NCBI RefSeq assembly: GCF_003449035.1
Contig: NZ_QRGB01000001.1
Coordinates: forward strand, 124,001 to 188,000
DNA: 64,000 bases
Source: Pedobacter indicus
GTDB taxonomy: Bacteria > Bacteroidota > Bacteroidia > Sphingobacteriales > Sphingobacteriaceae
Reading direction: 5' to 3'
Numbering within the stretch: the first letter of the stretch is position 1; every line of letters starts with the position of its first letter. The translations under genes were made by a program, and so were the position numbers. The notes beneath the pieces are model-generated. The model did no database searches. It saw only the letters and a program-made list of their open reading frames with translations, and had not been told where the DNA came from. This document shows positions 48,849-57,644 of this stretch, in pieces.

Positions 48849-51140
48849 TTATTCAATTTCTGATGATCGTATTTTAAGCATACCAAAAACACCGATGGCA
48901 GCAATTGTCAAAACTGTTATTTCCACAAAAGTATCATAACCTCTAAAATCAACTAAAATGACATTAACTACATTTTTTCCTTTCGCCAACAAATAAGCAT
49001 TATCCGCATAAAACATGCTAACCGTCTTATCAGTCGGTTCATTCAAGACCTGCAATGCTATAACTGAAATTATTAAACCGACAAACCCAGCAAGAATTCC
49101 ATCTCTTGTTCTGGCCAAACCATCTTTCGTGTTGAGGAACGAAGGAAGCCGAAGCAGTACGAGAACAAAAAGGACGGTTGTCAGCGTGTCAATCGTGAAC
49201 TGGGTCATTGCTAAGTCTGGCGCTCCAAAGAAAACGAAGATCAAACAAATACAATAACCTACCACACCGGTTCCGATTATTGCGACTAAACGAGAAGGGG
49301 AAATAATGACCGTAATAATCGCTACTACCATAATGAGGAACACCACAACCTCATATATCTTGATCGCCGTTAAATTGTCAAGATTGATCTGTAAATGAAC
49401 GTTTTTAATCAAGTAATAACCGATTAAGCACACAAAAAACAACATAATCTTTCGCAAGTACGACCGCAAGTAGTTATTGTGCATAAAAAGCGTATACCTC
49501 GCCGCAATATCGGTAAATATCCGTGCAGTAGCCTTAGCAATACTTTCGGGAGAAATGTGCTCCAACCGGGCAACAATATTCATTTTGCCTACAGAAGGTT
49601 TCCATAGTAAAAATAAAACTACCCCTAACGCGATAGTTGCCAAACTGATGATTAATATCGTATTAAACCCATGCCATATCTTTAACGCCAATTCCTCTTC
49701 TTGCTGCATAGATAGTAGAACACGTTGAACGATCTCGTTCATTATACCCGGAAAACAGCCCAGAACAATGCTTAACACACCAAGAAGTAAAGGAGGCAAC
49801 CACATCAAAAAAGATGGATGGTGATCAACCACTATCTCGTCTGATTTTGAACCCAGAAAAGGACCTATTCCAGCCAAATAACCAGCACAGGCCAACAAAA
49901 CATTAACAACCAAGGCACAAGCGGTAAGAAATACAGCATTGCTACCGCCCCATGTTGCTTCATAAATCAGGTCTTTCCCAATAAACCCGACCGTCAAAGG
50001 TATTCCCGCACTCGACAATGCTGCCAGTATTCCTGCAATAGCTAATATGGGCATCGAATAACGCAAACCGCGGAGCTTAGTTAAATCACGCGTACCCGTT
50101 TGATGATCAATTACTCCTGTAATTAGGAACAAACCGGCTTTATAAAGAGCATGTACGACAATAAACACAATAGCCGCAACGAAAGCTTCATGTGTACCGA
50201 GCCCCAGTAAAAACACTAAAATACCCAAAGCTGAGATTGTCGAGTAAGCCAATACGCTTTTCATATCGACTCTAAAAATAGAATGAAAGGCTGAGTAAAG
50301 CATGGTTATCCCACCTACTATCAATAATGTATTATTCCAGTAGATAGTCCCTCCGAGGATCGGTGTAAACCGAGCTATCAAATAAATCCCGGCCTTTACC
50401 ATCGTGGCCGAATGCAGATAAGCAGAAACAGGCGTAGGCGCCTTCATAGCCCCAGGCAGCCAAAAATGGAAAGGGAACTGAGCGGACTTGGTAAATGCTC
50501 CCATAAAGAAGAAAAATAAGATAAGTCCGTACAGAGGATGACTTTTCAGTACTTCGCTGGAGTTCAACATCTCCTGAAGAGAATAGGTTCCTGCAATGCT
50601 ACCGATAAAAACCAAGCCCGCCATTAAGAAGAACCCACCTCCCGCCGTTATACCCCAAGCGACTAATGAACTTTTCCTCGATGCTGCGCTCGTATTGTTA
50701 AACCCAATCAGAAAAAAAGAACTAATGGCTGTTAACTCCCAAAAAATAAATAACAACAACAGGTTATCCGCTAAAACCAAGCCGAGCATCGAGGCCATAA
50801 ACATGCTCAAATAAGCATAAAAGCGATTAATATACCGATGCTCCTTCATATAGGAGGAAGAATACAGAAAAACCAAAGCACCAACACCCGTAATCAATAA
50901 GCTGAAAAGAGCAGATAAGCCATCGACCTTAAATTGCAAATCGATCTCCATTGACGGGACCCAAGAATAGTTATAAAACAAAGTCGGACCAGAAAATATC
51001 CTGATCAATAATGTGACAAAATAAACAAATAGCCCTACCGGTAAAAACGATAATACCATGGACATTCTTGCACTCAATGGCTTAGTCAAGCATAGCAGAA
51101 AAAACGCAAGAAGAAAACCCGTGAGTACAGCTATTATCAT
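48849..51140 (-). CDS. mnhA: Mrp/Mnh cation/proton antiporter subunit A
   Basis: The largest subunit (763 residues), NuoL-like, with about 20 hydrophobic helices. The N-terminal two-thirds carry the antiporter core (LFIFWELTAISSFFLIG with the conserved Glu, and SAQFPFHFWLPGAMKAPTPVSAYLHSATMVKAG, core: LPGAMKAPTPVSAYLHSA); the C-terminal part includes the GAPDLAMTQFTIDTLTTVLFVLVLLRLP segment (core: DLAMTQFTIDTLTTVLFV) and a MnhB-N-like domain. It is the first of seven contiguous genes, A-G, so a complete group 1 antiporter is encoded. Expected role: Na+ export, alkaline pH and salt tolerance. Confidence 0.95.
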   Translation of the reverse strand: MIIAVLTGFLLAFFLLCLTKPLSARMSMVLSFLPVGLFVYFVTLLIRIFSGPTLFYNYSWVPSMEIDLQFKVDGLSALFSLLITGVGALVFLYSSSYMKEHRYINRFYAYLSMFMASMLGLVLADNLLLLFIFWELTAISSFFLIGFNNTSAASRKSSLVAWGITAGGGFFLMAGLVFIGSIAGTYSLQEMLNSSEVLKSHPLYGLILFFFFMGAFTKSAQFPFHFWLPGAMKAPTPVSAYLHSATMVKAGIYLIARFTPILGGTIYWNNTLLIVGGITMLYSAFHSIFRVDMKSVLAYSTISALGILVFLLGLGTHEAFVAAIVFIVVHALYKAGLFLITGVIDHQTGTRDLTKLRGLRYSMPILAIAGILAALSSAGIPLTVGFIGKDLIYEATWGGSNAVFLTACALVVNVLLACAGYLAGIGPFLGSKSDEIVVDHHPSFLMWLPPLLLGVLSIVLGCFPGIMNEIVQRVLLSMQQEEELALKIWHGFNTILIISLATIALGVVLFLLWKPSVGKMNIVARLEHISPESIAKATARIFTDIAARYTLFMHNNYLRSYLRKIMLFFVCLIGYYLIKNVHLQINLDNLTAIKIYEVVVFLIMVVAIITVIISPSRLVAIIGTGVVGYCICLIFVFFGAPDLAMTQFTIDTLTTVLFVLVLLRLPSFLNTKDGLARTRDGILAGFVGLIISVIALQVLNEPTDKTVSMFYADNAYLLAKGKNVVNVILVDFRGYDTFVEITVLTIAAIGVFGMLKIRSSEIE

Positions 51141-51168
51141 AAATGTTTTTTTAAAATTCGGATGTTAA

Positions 51169-51176
51169 CAAATATA
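51169..51176 (-). promoter_or_regulatory. -7 box TATATTTG upstream of the mnhA-G operon
   Basis: A consensus -7 box on the minus strand, 28 nt before the mnhA start, in the 153-nt gap shared with the divergent glycyl-tRNA synthetase gene. No clear -33 element at 19 nt. Confidence 0.5.
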
Positions 51177-51278
51177 ATAATCCTTACCAAAATCCGATTA
51201 ACAATCGTCAATAATTACATTTATTATACTTTTTCGATCAATTAGCAGCAAATAAGTATAACTTTTCATAAATCGGTT

Positions 51279-51286
51279 TATATTTG
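51279..51286 (+). promoter_or_regulatory. -7 box TATATTTG for glyS, 7 nt before its ATG
   Basis: TATATTTG is followed by TCATACT and the ATG at 51294, so transcription should begin at or within a few bases of the start codon, as for tsaB and the FtsB/DivIC-like gene. Confidence 0.55.
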
Positions 51287-51293
51287 TCATACT

Positions 51294-52757
51294 ATGAGTA
51301 AAACGGACGATATATTAAAGAATGTAGTATCACATGCCAAAGAATATGGCTTTGTATTTCCTTCGAGTGAAATTTATGATGGGTTAAGCGCAGTTTACGA
51401 TTATGGCCAACTTGGAAGTGAATTAAAGAACAACATTAAAACCTATTGGTGGAAATCAATGGTTCAACTTCATGAAAACATCGTTGGGATCGATTCAGCA
51501 ATCTTTATGCATCCAAAAATATGGAAAGCCTCCGGTCACGTTGATGGTTTTAACGACCCAATGATCGATAATAAAGATTCAAAGAAACGCTACCGGGCCG
51601 ATCAGTTGATTGAAGATAAGATTACACGGTATGAAAAGGATGGCAAACAAGAAAAGGCTGATTTGCTTCAAACTAGCTTGGATGAGGCGATCAAAAATGA
51701 TGACCTAGTCAGTTTAAAAGAAATCATCATTGAACATGGAATCGTGTGCCCCGTTTCTGGCACGAAAAACTGGACTGATGTACGTCAGTTTAACCTGATG
51801 TTCTCCACAAAAATGGGAGCGATGGCAGACGAATCAGAAATAGTTTACCTTCGCCCGGAAACCGCTCAAGGTATTTTCGTCAACTTCCTAAACGTGCAAA
51901 AAAGTGGCCGAATGAAAGTTCCATTTGGGATAGCACAGATTGGAAAAGCCTTTAGAAATGAAGTGATCGCCCGCCAATTTATAATGAGAATGAGAGAGTT
52001 CGAACAAATGGAATTGCAGTTCTTTGTTCGTCCAGGCACCGAAATGGAATGGTATGAGAAATGGAAAGAATCCAGACTAAAATGGCACCTCGCTTTAGGA
52101 GCTGACCCGTCGAAGTACCGGTACCACGATCATGTCAAGCCTGCGCATTATGCGAATGCAGCTGTCGATATCGAATACGAGTTTCCATTTGGATTCAAGG
52201 AAGTGGAAGGCATTCACTCCAGAACCGATTTTGACCTCAAGCAACATCAAGAGTTCTCGGGAAAGAAAATGCAGTTTTTCGATCCAGAGATAAATCAAAA
52301 TTACATCCCATATGTAATCGAGACTTCAATCGGTCTGGACCGGATGTTTCTAACGGCACTTTGCAACGCTTATGAAGAACAAGATCTCAGCACAACAGAA
52401 AAGAAAGATAGTCGTACTGTTTTGAGCTTTCATCCGGCACTCGCACCAGTTAAGGCGGCGGTGCTTCCGTTGACAAAAAAAGATGGACTTCCTGAAAAGG
52501 CTCGAAAGATCCTCACTGGGTTGAAGTTTGACTTCAATATGCACTACGATGAGAAAGACTCGATCGGGAAACGTTATCGTCGCCAAGACGCAATAGGTAC
52601 TCCGATTTGTATTACGGTAGACCATCAAACATTGGAAGATGATCAAGTGACTATACGTCATCGTGACTCAATGGAGCAAGAACGCGTGTCAATCAGTGAA
52701 CTGAATTCTATTCTAACAAAACTAACAGGCTGGAGCACCTTATTACAAAGCACTTAG
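51294..52757 (+). CDS. glyS: Glycyl-tRNA synthetase (alpha2 type)
   Basis: Charges tRNA-Gly with glycine. This is the single-chain, dimeric class II form (487 residues) rather than the alpha/beta form of E. coli. Motifs are visible: YLRPETAQGIFVNFLNV, motif 2 FRNEVIARQFIMRMREFEQMELQFF (about 220-245), motif 3 ETSIGLDRMFLTAL (about 343-356) and the C-terminal anticodon-binding domain ending KLTGWSTLLQST. It is followed by a long hairpin that overlaps the next gene's start. Confidence 0.96.
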   Translation: MSKTDDILKNVVSHAKEYGFVFPSSEIYDGLSAVYDYGQLGSELKNNIKTYWWKSMVQLHENIVGIDSAIFMHPKIWKASGHVDGFNDPMIDNKDSKKRYRADQLIEDKITRYEKDGKQEKADLLQTSLDEAIKNDDLVSLKEIIIEHGIVCPVSGTKNWTDVRQFNLMFSTKMGAMADESEIVYLRPETAQGIFVNFLNVQKSGRMKVPFGIAQIGKAFRNEVIARQFIMRMREFEQMELQFFVRPGTEMEWYEKWKESRLKWHLALGADPSKYRYHDHVKPAHYANAAVDIEYEFPFGFKEVEGIHSRTDFDLKQHQEFSGKKMQFFDPEINQNYIPYVIETSIGLDRMFLTALCNAYEEQDLSTTEKKDSRTVLSFHPALAPVKAAVLPLTKKDGLPEKARKILTGLKFDFNMHYDEKDSIGKRYRRQDAIGTPICITVDHQTLEDDQVTIRHRDSMEQERVSISELNSILTKLTGWSTLLQST

Positions 52758-52819
52758 TTCAAAGACATAGACACAGTTTAAGCAACTTTGGTCAAACTCA
52801 GCCCCTTGACCACCAAACA

Positions 52820-52869
52820 TTCATCAAAAAAATCTGTTAAATATCAACAACAGATTTTTTTGATGAATA
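52820..52869 (+). terminator. Long inverted repeat between glyS and the amidohydrolase gene, containing the latter's start codon
   Basis: Left arm ATTCATC-A7-TCTGTT and right arm AACAGA-T7-GATGAAT pair over about 20 nt around a 10-nt loop (AAATATCAAC). It looks like a terminator for glyS, with weak A/T content but long arms, and at the same time buries the ATG at 52863 of the next gene in its right arm. Exact ends may be off by one because of the homopolymer runs. Confidence 0.7.
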
Positions 52870-53645
52870 CAAACTACGAAATCTACAAAGAAGATTCTCC
52901 TTTTATTTCTCTCGCCTTACACGATGGACACTTCATTCCACCTGATGTTCTGAGGCATATCAAGCTCAAAGAGCACGAACGCTTCCGAGAGGAAGATCCC
53001 TATACAGCTTATATGGCCAACCTTCCGGTCAATAAGGTTTTTGTTAATACATCCCGATTTTATGTCGATCTCAATCGTCTGGAAAATCAGGCTATTTATA
53101 AAAGACCAGAAGATGCTTGGGGGTTAGAAGTATGGAAGAATGAATTCCCAATCGAGCTGGAAGAAAAACAGATGGCTTATTATCACGAGTTTTATTCAGA
53201 AATAGAAAAATTCATAAAGGACATTATTCACAAACATGGCTATTTCATCATTCTGGATATTCATTCATATAACCATCGCCGAGAAAATGCATTCACCTTA
53301 GCTAACGAAAAGGAAAACCCTGAAATCAATATCGGATCAGAATATAATCATCCCCGATGGCGACCTTTGATCAGTAACTACGCGACGTTCCTGTCAAAAT
53401 GTATAATCAATAACCATCATCCCGATGTAAGGGAAAATATCAAATTTAAAGGCGGCGGGTTCTCTCAATGGGTGAATCAGCATTACTCAGAGCAGGGCTG
53501 TGTAATATCAATTGAATTTAAAAAGACATTTATGGATGAATGGACCGGACGGGGAGACATCGACCATATCCGGGATATACGGCAGGCTCTTCGGGATTCT
53601 ATATCATTTCTAACAAAGAATGCACAGGTCGCCCTTAATTCCTGA
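52863..53645 (+). CDS. N-formylglutamate amidohydrolase-like protein
   Basis: A 260-residue protein of the N-formylglutamate amidohydrolase family (PF05013). The conserved blocks are LALHDGHFIPPDVL with likely metal-binding His and Asp, NTSRFYVDLNRLEN, LDIHSYNHRRENAF (about 120-133) and IEFKKTFMDEWTG near 218. In histidine degradation this family releases glutamate from N-formylglutamate, but no hut genes are nearby and here it sits in an uncharacterised cassette, so the natural substrate is uncertain. Start at the ATG 52863; the frame is open about 25 codons upstream through the hairpin but has no family similarity there. Gap to the next gene 2 nt. Confidence 0.85.
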   Translation: MNTNYEIYKEDSPFISLALHDGHFIPPDVLRHIKLKEHERFREEDPYTAYMANLPVNKVFVNTSRFYVDLNRLENQAIYKRPEDAWGLEVWKNEFPIELEEKQMAYYHEFYSEIEKFIKDIIHKHGYFIILDIHSYNHRRENAFTLANEKENPEINIGSEYNHPRWRPLISNYATFLSKCIINNHHPDVRENIKFKGGGFSQWVNQHYSEQGCVISIEFKKTFMDEWTGRGDIDHIRDIRQALRDSISFLTKNAQVALNS

Positions 53646-53647
53646 CT

Positions 53648-55507
53648 ATGACAAACAATGCCGAACATAAAACAATAGATAAGAAGACTGTCAATCGCAT
53701 CATCAGTAAAATAAAAAGTGACGAGCCAATCCGGGTAACACTACCAGCGAAGGGACTGTTTAACATGGAAAGACCGGTACCTTTTATGGTGGTTTACAGA
53801 ATTCCACCAAGTGGCAAAGACGGATTTACATCGCGTTTAGGAAAAACTGAATCGTCTTACCTTCACGCACAAGACAGCAGCCAAACAACTGAAATAATCG
53901 AAAGCGTAGCCAATGAATTAGCTGATCGGTTTAAGGGCTTCCTACTTTTAGAAGTTTGGTTAGCGGAAAAAGACAACCCTTCACCGTTCACGATACACGT
54001 TGGTCAGAAAAGTGGTCTCGAAGTTGCCGAAAAACTAAAGACCGAGCTGTCCAAAATAAACATCCTCGGCAACTTCCTAAAAGCCGAAATCAATAAAGGT
54101 AAAAACGTAGCCACCCCTGATTATTACAAACCACTCATAGATGCTAAAGAAGCTAACAAATCTTCCATAACCCTTATAGGTTTAGAAATCGCACCTGTAT
54201 ACATGAATGAAGCAACAGGCAGGGCTTATCCTTTATTTCTGCGTGACCTCCGAGCAAAATTCAGCAAAGCCATTCGAAAGGGATTCTTTGAGTTTGTGAG
54301 AATGCATACGTCCTATAATGCATCTAACTTTCAAATGTTGGGAACAACCAGTCTGAGAAAAAATGTCTTTGAAATTGATAAAGAATTAGCCCACTATAGC
54401 AATTTGTTTGACTTTCTTCTTCTTGTGACGCCACTCAATGTGGATGAAGCTTGGAAAGATTTCAAAAAGTCTAACTTCTTAAAAGAACCGGTCTTTCACT
54501 ACAGACCGATGCCGATCGATCCGGAGCTAATTAAAAGAAAAATATACAATCTGCCCATAGAAGAAATCTCAGACCCGACCTTAGCCTTTCTTTTTCGTGA
54601 TAAAAGAAAAGAGATCGATCGAATGCTATACATGATGGCAGAAAGAGAAAAGCCTGACTTTATGCTGACTAGCCTACAACTATTTGGGCCAATCGATGAA
54701 AAACTGCTTGAAACAGCTAAAGCTATCCTGATTGCAATTGAAATTCCAGAGACAACCAAGAAAAAGAAAATGATCTCTGCAAAAGAGTTTGCCCTAATGG
54801 CCGAAAAGGAATTAGAGTGGTTAAAACTCCAGGATCCTTCAATATCGACTGCGGTTCGTATTCGTGATGATATTGAAGGTATCTTAGTCAATAGAGGCAC
54901 CTTGAACATTAACAAAAACTTCCGAGTGTCAGAAGAACGTGCTTTTGCACTTCTGCAACATGAAATAGGAACCCACGTTGTTACCTATTATAACGGGAAA
55001 GCACAACCTCTCCAACTTTTCTATATCGGCGTCCCTGGATATGAAGAGCTCCAAGAAGGATTGGCCGTATTCGCCGAATACATGGCTGATGGCCTAACGC
55101 TGAGCCGACTCAGAACCATCGCGGCCCGAGTGGTTGCAGTCCATCAAATGGTTTCTGGAAATTCATTTATCGATACTTTTTTCTTACTCGTCGATAAATA
55201 CCAGTTTAGTGAAAGCGCAGCTTTTTCAATTGCGATGCGCGTATATCGCGGCGGTGGTTTAACAAAAGATGCCGTTTATCTCAAAGGTTTACTCAATATC
55301 ATCGAGTATATCAAAAAAGGAAAAAGCTTGGAACCACTTTTAATCGGCAAAATAAGACAAGACTATATAACTGTTATACAGGAACTTGTACACCGGGAAA
55401 TCTTAACCAAGATTCCTATAAAACCACGCTACTTAGATGAAAAATATTTAGTCAAATACGAAAACATTCGTTCGGGTGGAAACGTTTTCAATATGATTCA
55501 CAAGTAA
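53648..55507 (+). CDS. QEGLA-motif metallopeptidase (MATCAP-like, PF08014/TIGR02421 family)
   Basis: A 619-residue protein. The zinc-site motif H438-E439-IGT-H443 (HEIGTH, an HExxxH type) is followed by EELQEGLAVFAEY with QEGLA at 469-473, whose Glu470 is the probable third ligand. Relatives include the flavohemoglobin-expression-modulating QEGLA proteins of bacteria and the eukaryotic MATCAP tyrosine carboxypeptidases, which remove the C-terminal Tyr of alpha-tubulin. The first 300 residues have no recognisable domain. It starts 2 nt after the amidohydrolase gene and 45 nt before the ATP-grasp gene. Substrate unknown. Confidence 0.85.
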   Translation: MTNNAEHKTIDKKTVNRIISKIKSDEPIRVTLPAKGLFNMERPVPFMVVYRIPPSGKDGFTSRLGKTESSYLHAQDSSQTTEIIESVANELADRFKGFLLLEVWLAEKDNPSPFTIHVGQKSGLEVAEKLKTELSKINILGNFLKAEINKGKNVATPDYYKPLIDAKEANKSSITLIGLEIAPVYMNEATGRAYPLFLRDLRAKFSKAIRKGFFEFVRMHTSYNASNFQMLGTTSLRKNVFEIDKELAHYSNLFDFLLLVTPLNVDEAWKDFKKSNFLKEPVFHYRPMPIDPELIKRKIYNLPIEEISDPTLAFLFRDKRKEIDRMLYMMAEREKPDFMLTSLQLFGPIDEKLLETAKAILIAIEIPETTKKKKMISAKEFALMAEKELEWLKLQDPSISTAVRIRDDIEGILVNRGTLNINKNFRVSEERAFALLQHEIGTHVVTYYNGKAQPLQLFYIGVPGYEELQEGLAVFAEYMADGLTLSRLRTIAARVVAVHQMVSGNSFIDTFFLLVDKYQFSESAAFSIAMRVYRGGGLTKDAVYLKGLLNIIEYIKKGKSLEPLLIGKIRQDYITVIQELVHREILTKIPIKPRYLDEKYLVKYENIRSGGNVFNMIHK

Positions 55508-55552
55508 ATATTATAATTTAACAAATAAAAAAACACCTAACCTTATAAAAAT

Positions 55553-56539
55553 ATGAAAATAGGATTTGTTGTCAATCAAACACCTAAAGAAGTTCCTGCT
55601 TACACCACCACCGGATTGGCTTTGCATGCCAGTCGAATGGGTCATGAAATCTATTACATTGGTGTAGGAGATTTGGTATATCTCCAAGATGAGCAAATGG
55701 GAGCCCATGCGCGGAAAGGCCCGGATAAACAATTCCGAACGAACGAAACCTTTTTAAATGCCGTTAAAAAGGTCAAAAAAGAACTCATAACCGCCAAAGA
55801 ATTAGACGTTCTTGTATTAAGGAATGACCCGTCGATCGATTTCGAGCGCCGCCCCTGGGCGCAAAATTCAGGAATCGTATTTGGTCAACTGGCACAAAGA
55901 CACGGCGTCGTTGTTTTAAACGACCCCGATACCTTAGCAAGTGCATTAAACAAAATGTATTTCCAGTATTTTCCGAAGAGCGTCCGACCCGAGACGATTA
56001 TCACTCGAAACATAGATGATATCAAGGCTTTCTATCGACATTTCGACAAGCATATTATCCTGAAACCTTTGCAGGGATCAGGTGGCAAGAACGTTTTTAT
56101 GATTAAAGACGATATAAAGAATCTAAATCAAATTGTTGAAGCAATTTCACGCGATGGCTTTGTTGTCGCTCAAGAATACCTACCCGACGCTAAAAATGGC
56201 GACATACGCCTTTTCTTGTTGGACGGCCAACCTATTGTTGTCGATGGCAAAACCGCTGCCCTACATCGTACGCAAGCAAAAAACGATATACGGAGCAATA
56301 TCCACCAAGGAGGTACGGCGAAAATTGCCAAACTGTCCAAACGTTGCTATGAAATCGTAGAAGAAGTGGCTCCCAAATTAATTAAAGACGGCATGTTCCT
56401 CACTGGTCTCGATATCGTTGGCGACAAACTGATGGAGGTTAACGTATTTAGTCCGGGAGGCTTGGGGAATGCCGGAAAACTTAATAAAGTAGACTTTTTT
56501 GAGCCTGTCATCAAGGCCATAGAAAGAAAGGTATTCTAA
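55553..56539 (+). CDS. ATP-grasp ligase, glutathione synthetase-like (GshB type)
   Basis: A 328-residue ATP-grasp enzyme. The pre-ATP-grasp part begins MKIGFVVNQTPKEVPAYTTTG; the ATP-grasp part has IILKPLQGSGGKNVFMI (P-loop-like, about 166-182), VAQEYLP, GDIRLFLLDGQP and the metal-binding LMEVNVFSPGGLGN near the C-terminus. GshB homologues ligate a carboxylate to an amine. gshA is not adjacent and the setting with an amidohydrolase and a QEGLA peptidase suggests another substrate than glutathione. The gene is 45 nt downstream of the QEGLA gene. Confidence 0.85.
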   Translation: MKIGFVVNQTPKEVPAYTTTGLALHASRMGHEIYYIGVGDLVYLQDEQMGAHARKGPDKQFRTNETFLNAVKKVKKELITAKELDVLVLRNDPSIDFERRPWAQNSGIVFGQLAQRHGVVVLNDPDTLASALNKMYFQYFPKSVRPETIITRNIDDIKAFYRHFDKHIILKPLQGSGGKNVFMIKDDIKNLNQIVEAISRDGFVVAQEYLPDAKNGDIRLFLLDGQPIVVDGKTAALHRTQAKNDIRSNIHQGGTAKIAKLSKRCYEIVEEVAPKLIKDGMFLTGLDIVGDKLMEVNVFSPGGLGNAGKLNKVDFFEPVIKAIERKVF

Positions 56540-56549
56540 ATCATAAACA

Positions 56550-57272
56550 CTAGCTAAAAACCTCTTCTAGAATATAATGAGAGTTTATGTTCCCAAAATT
56601 ATCAACATGAAGTGCATAATACTCCATCAAATGGTTCAGAAGAACGCGACGATCATTTAATGAAATATGCACTCTCTTCAGATCTTGAAACGAACTCAAC
56701 AGAATAGCCAACCACTGTTGAGTTTGTTTTTCATCCAGATAGAGGTTGTGATAGGGAGCGCTTGAACAAAAGACACCCTCCTTTAAATCAAAAAACGGTA
56801 ATTTCTCCTGAGAAACAGATGGATAGAAGCCCATGAACTTACTGAGTCGCAATAAAAAATAGAGATGGTAATTAGACGGGGTTTCTGACGACTGATCCAA
56901 CCATATAATCGCATGGTATATGTATTCAAACAGCGGCTCATCAGGACTTTGCTGCTTTAAACATTTGGATAATACTTCATTCAGAAAAATAACAAGCGAT
57001 CGTTTCTTATCATCATAGGGAATACGCAGAAAAGTTGGCGATTGCCTCGCGTCTGAAATTCGCTGTATCCCCCCTGTACTCTTATGATAGACAACCATGT
57101 CCAACAAATGGAGCGGCTGCAATATATTAATATGTATCTTTGCCTTGCTTCTCTTTACCCCGTGAATAATATAAGATTGTAACCCAAATTTTTCAGTGAA
57201 TATCTGGCAAATCACACTCGTTTCCCGGTGATTAATTGTCTTCAACACGATTCCTCTGGTCTTATGCAACAT
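56550..57272 (-). CDS. recO: DNA repair protein RecO
   Basis: Anneals complementary strands and loads RecA in the RecFOR gap-repair pathway. The 240-residue protein has the N-terminal OB fold (MLHKTRGIVLKTINHRETSVICQIFTEKFG) and a helical C-terminal domain. The zinc-finger cysteines of many RecO proteins are reduced: I see a single Cys in EGVFCSSAPYHN, as in other Bacteroidota. It is convergent with the ATP-grasp gene and separated by 10 nt. Confidence 0.92.
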   Translation of the reverse strand: MLHKTRGIVLKTINHRETSVICQIFTEKFGLQSYIIHGVKRSKAKIHINILQPLHLLDMVVYHKSTGGIQRISDARQSPTFLRIPYDDKKRSLVIFLNEVLSKCLKQQSPDEPLFEYIYHAIIWLDQSSETPSNYHLYFLLRLSKFMGFYPSVSQEKLPFFDLKEGVFCSSAPYHNLYLDEKQTQQWLAILLSSFQDLKRVHISLNDRRVLLNHLMEYYALHVDNFGNINSHYILEEVFS

Positions 57273-57278
57273 ATTACT

Positions 57279-57644
57279 TTAAAATTCGATAGCAAGTATT
57301 TTGGGCACATATATATAAACCCCGCATATTAAGGCAAAAACTGATAGGATGAGAACCGCAGCAGCAGCTGCATCTTTCACCTTTTTAATTTGTGGATTGA
57401 CTTCGGACGAAACCTCATCAGCGAGGGACTCAATCGCTGTGTTGAACAATTCCGCAGCAAAAACTAAGCAAATCGCCAAACAAATACAAAACCATTCACC
57501 GATGGAAATATTCAATAAAAAACCCAAAAGCAACGCTATAATAGCTGCCGCTAAATGGACTTTAAAATTATATTCGCTCTTAAAAGTGTCTCGGAATCCG
57601 TGGAGAGCATATATAAACGAATCTAAAAAATTATGTTTCTTCAT
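57279..57644 (-). CDS. dgkA: Diacylglycerol/undecaprenol kinase family membrane protein
   Basis: A 121-residue, three-helix lipid kinase of the DgkA family (diacylglycerol kinase or, in Gram-positives, undecaprenol kinase). From the ATG at 57644: DSFIYALHGFRDTFKSEYNFKVHLA (substrate region), two helices and VFAAELFNTAIESLADEV, with the catalytic Glu of ELFNTAIE and the metal-binding EYNFKVHL Glu, then KKVKDAAAAAVL, all conserved. It starts inside the end of the upstream gene (14-nt overlap), with recO 6 nt downstream. The substrate (lipid) is not decided by sequence. Confidence 0.9.
   Translation of the reverse strand: MKKHNFLDSFIYALHGFRDTFKSEYNFKVHLAAAIIALLLGFLLNISIGEWFCICLAICLVFAAELFNTAIESLADEVSSEVNPQIKKVKDAAAAAVLILSVFALICGVYIYVPKILAIEF

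Noticed and set aside
49015-50814. Plus-strand ORFs opposite mnhA
   Set aside because: Shadows of the hydrophobic antiporter gene; no family motifs.
52788-52862. Upstream in-frame extension of the amidohydrolase gene
   Set aside because: It encodes the hairpin and lacks similarity to the family; the ATG at 52863 gives the normal start.
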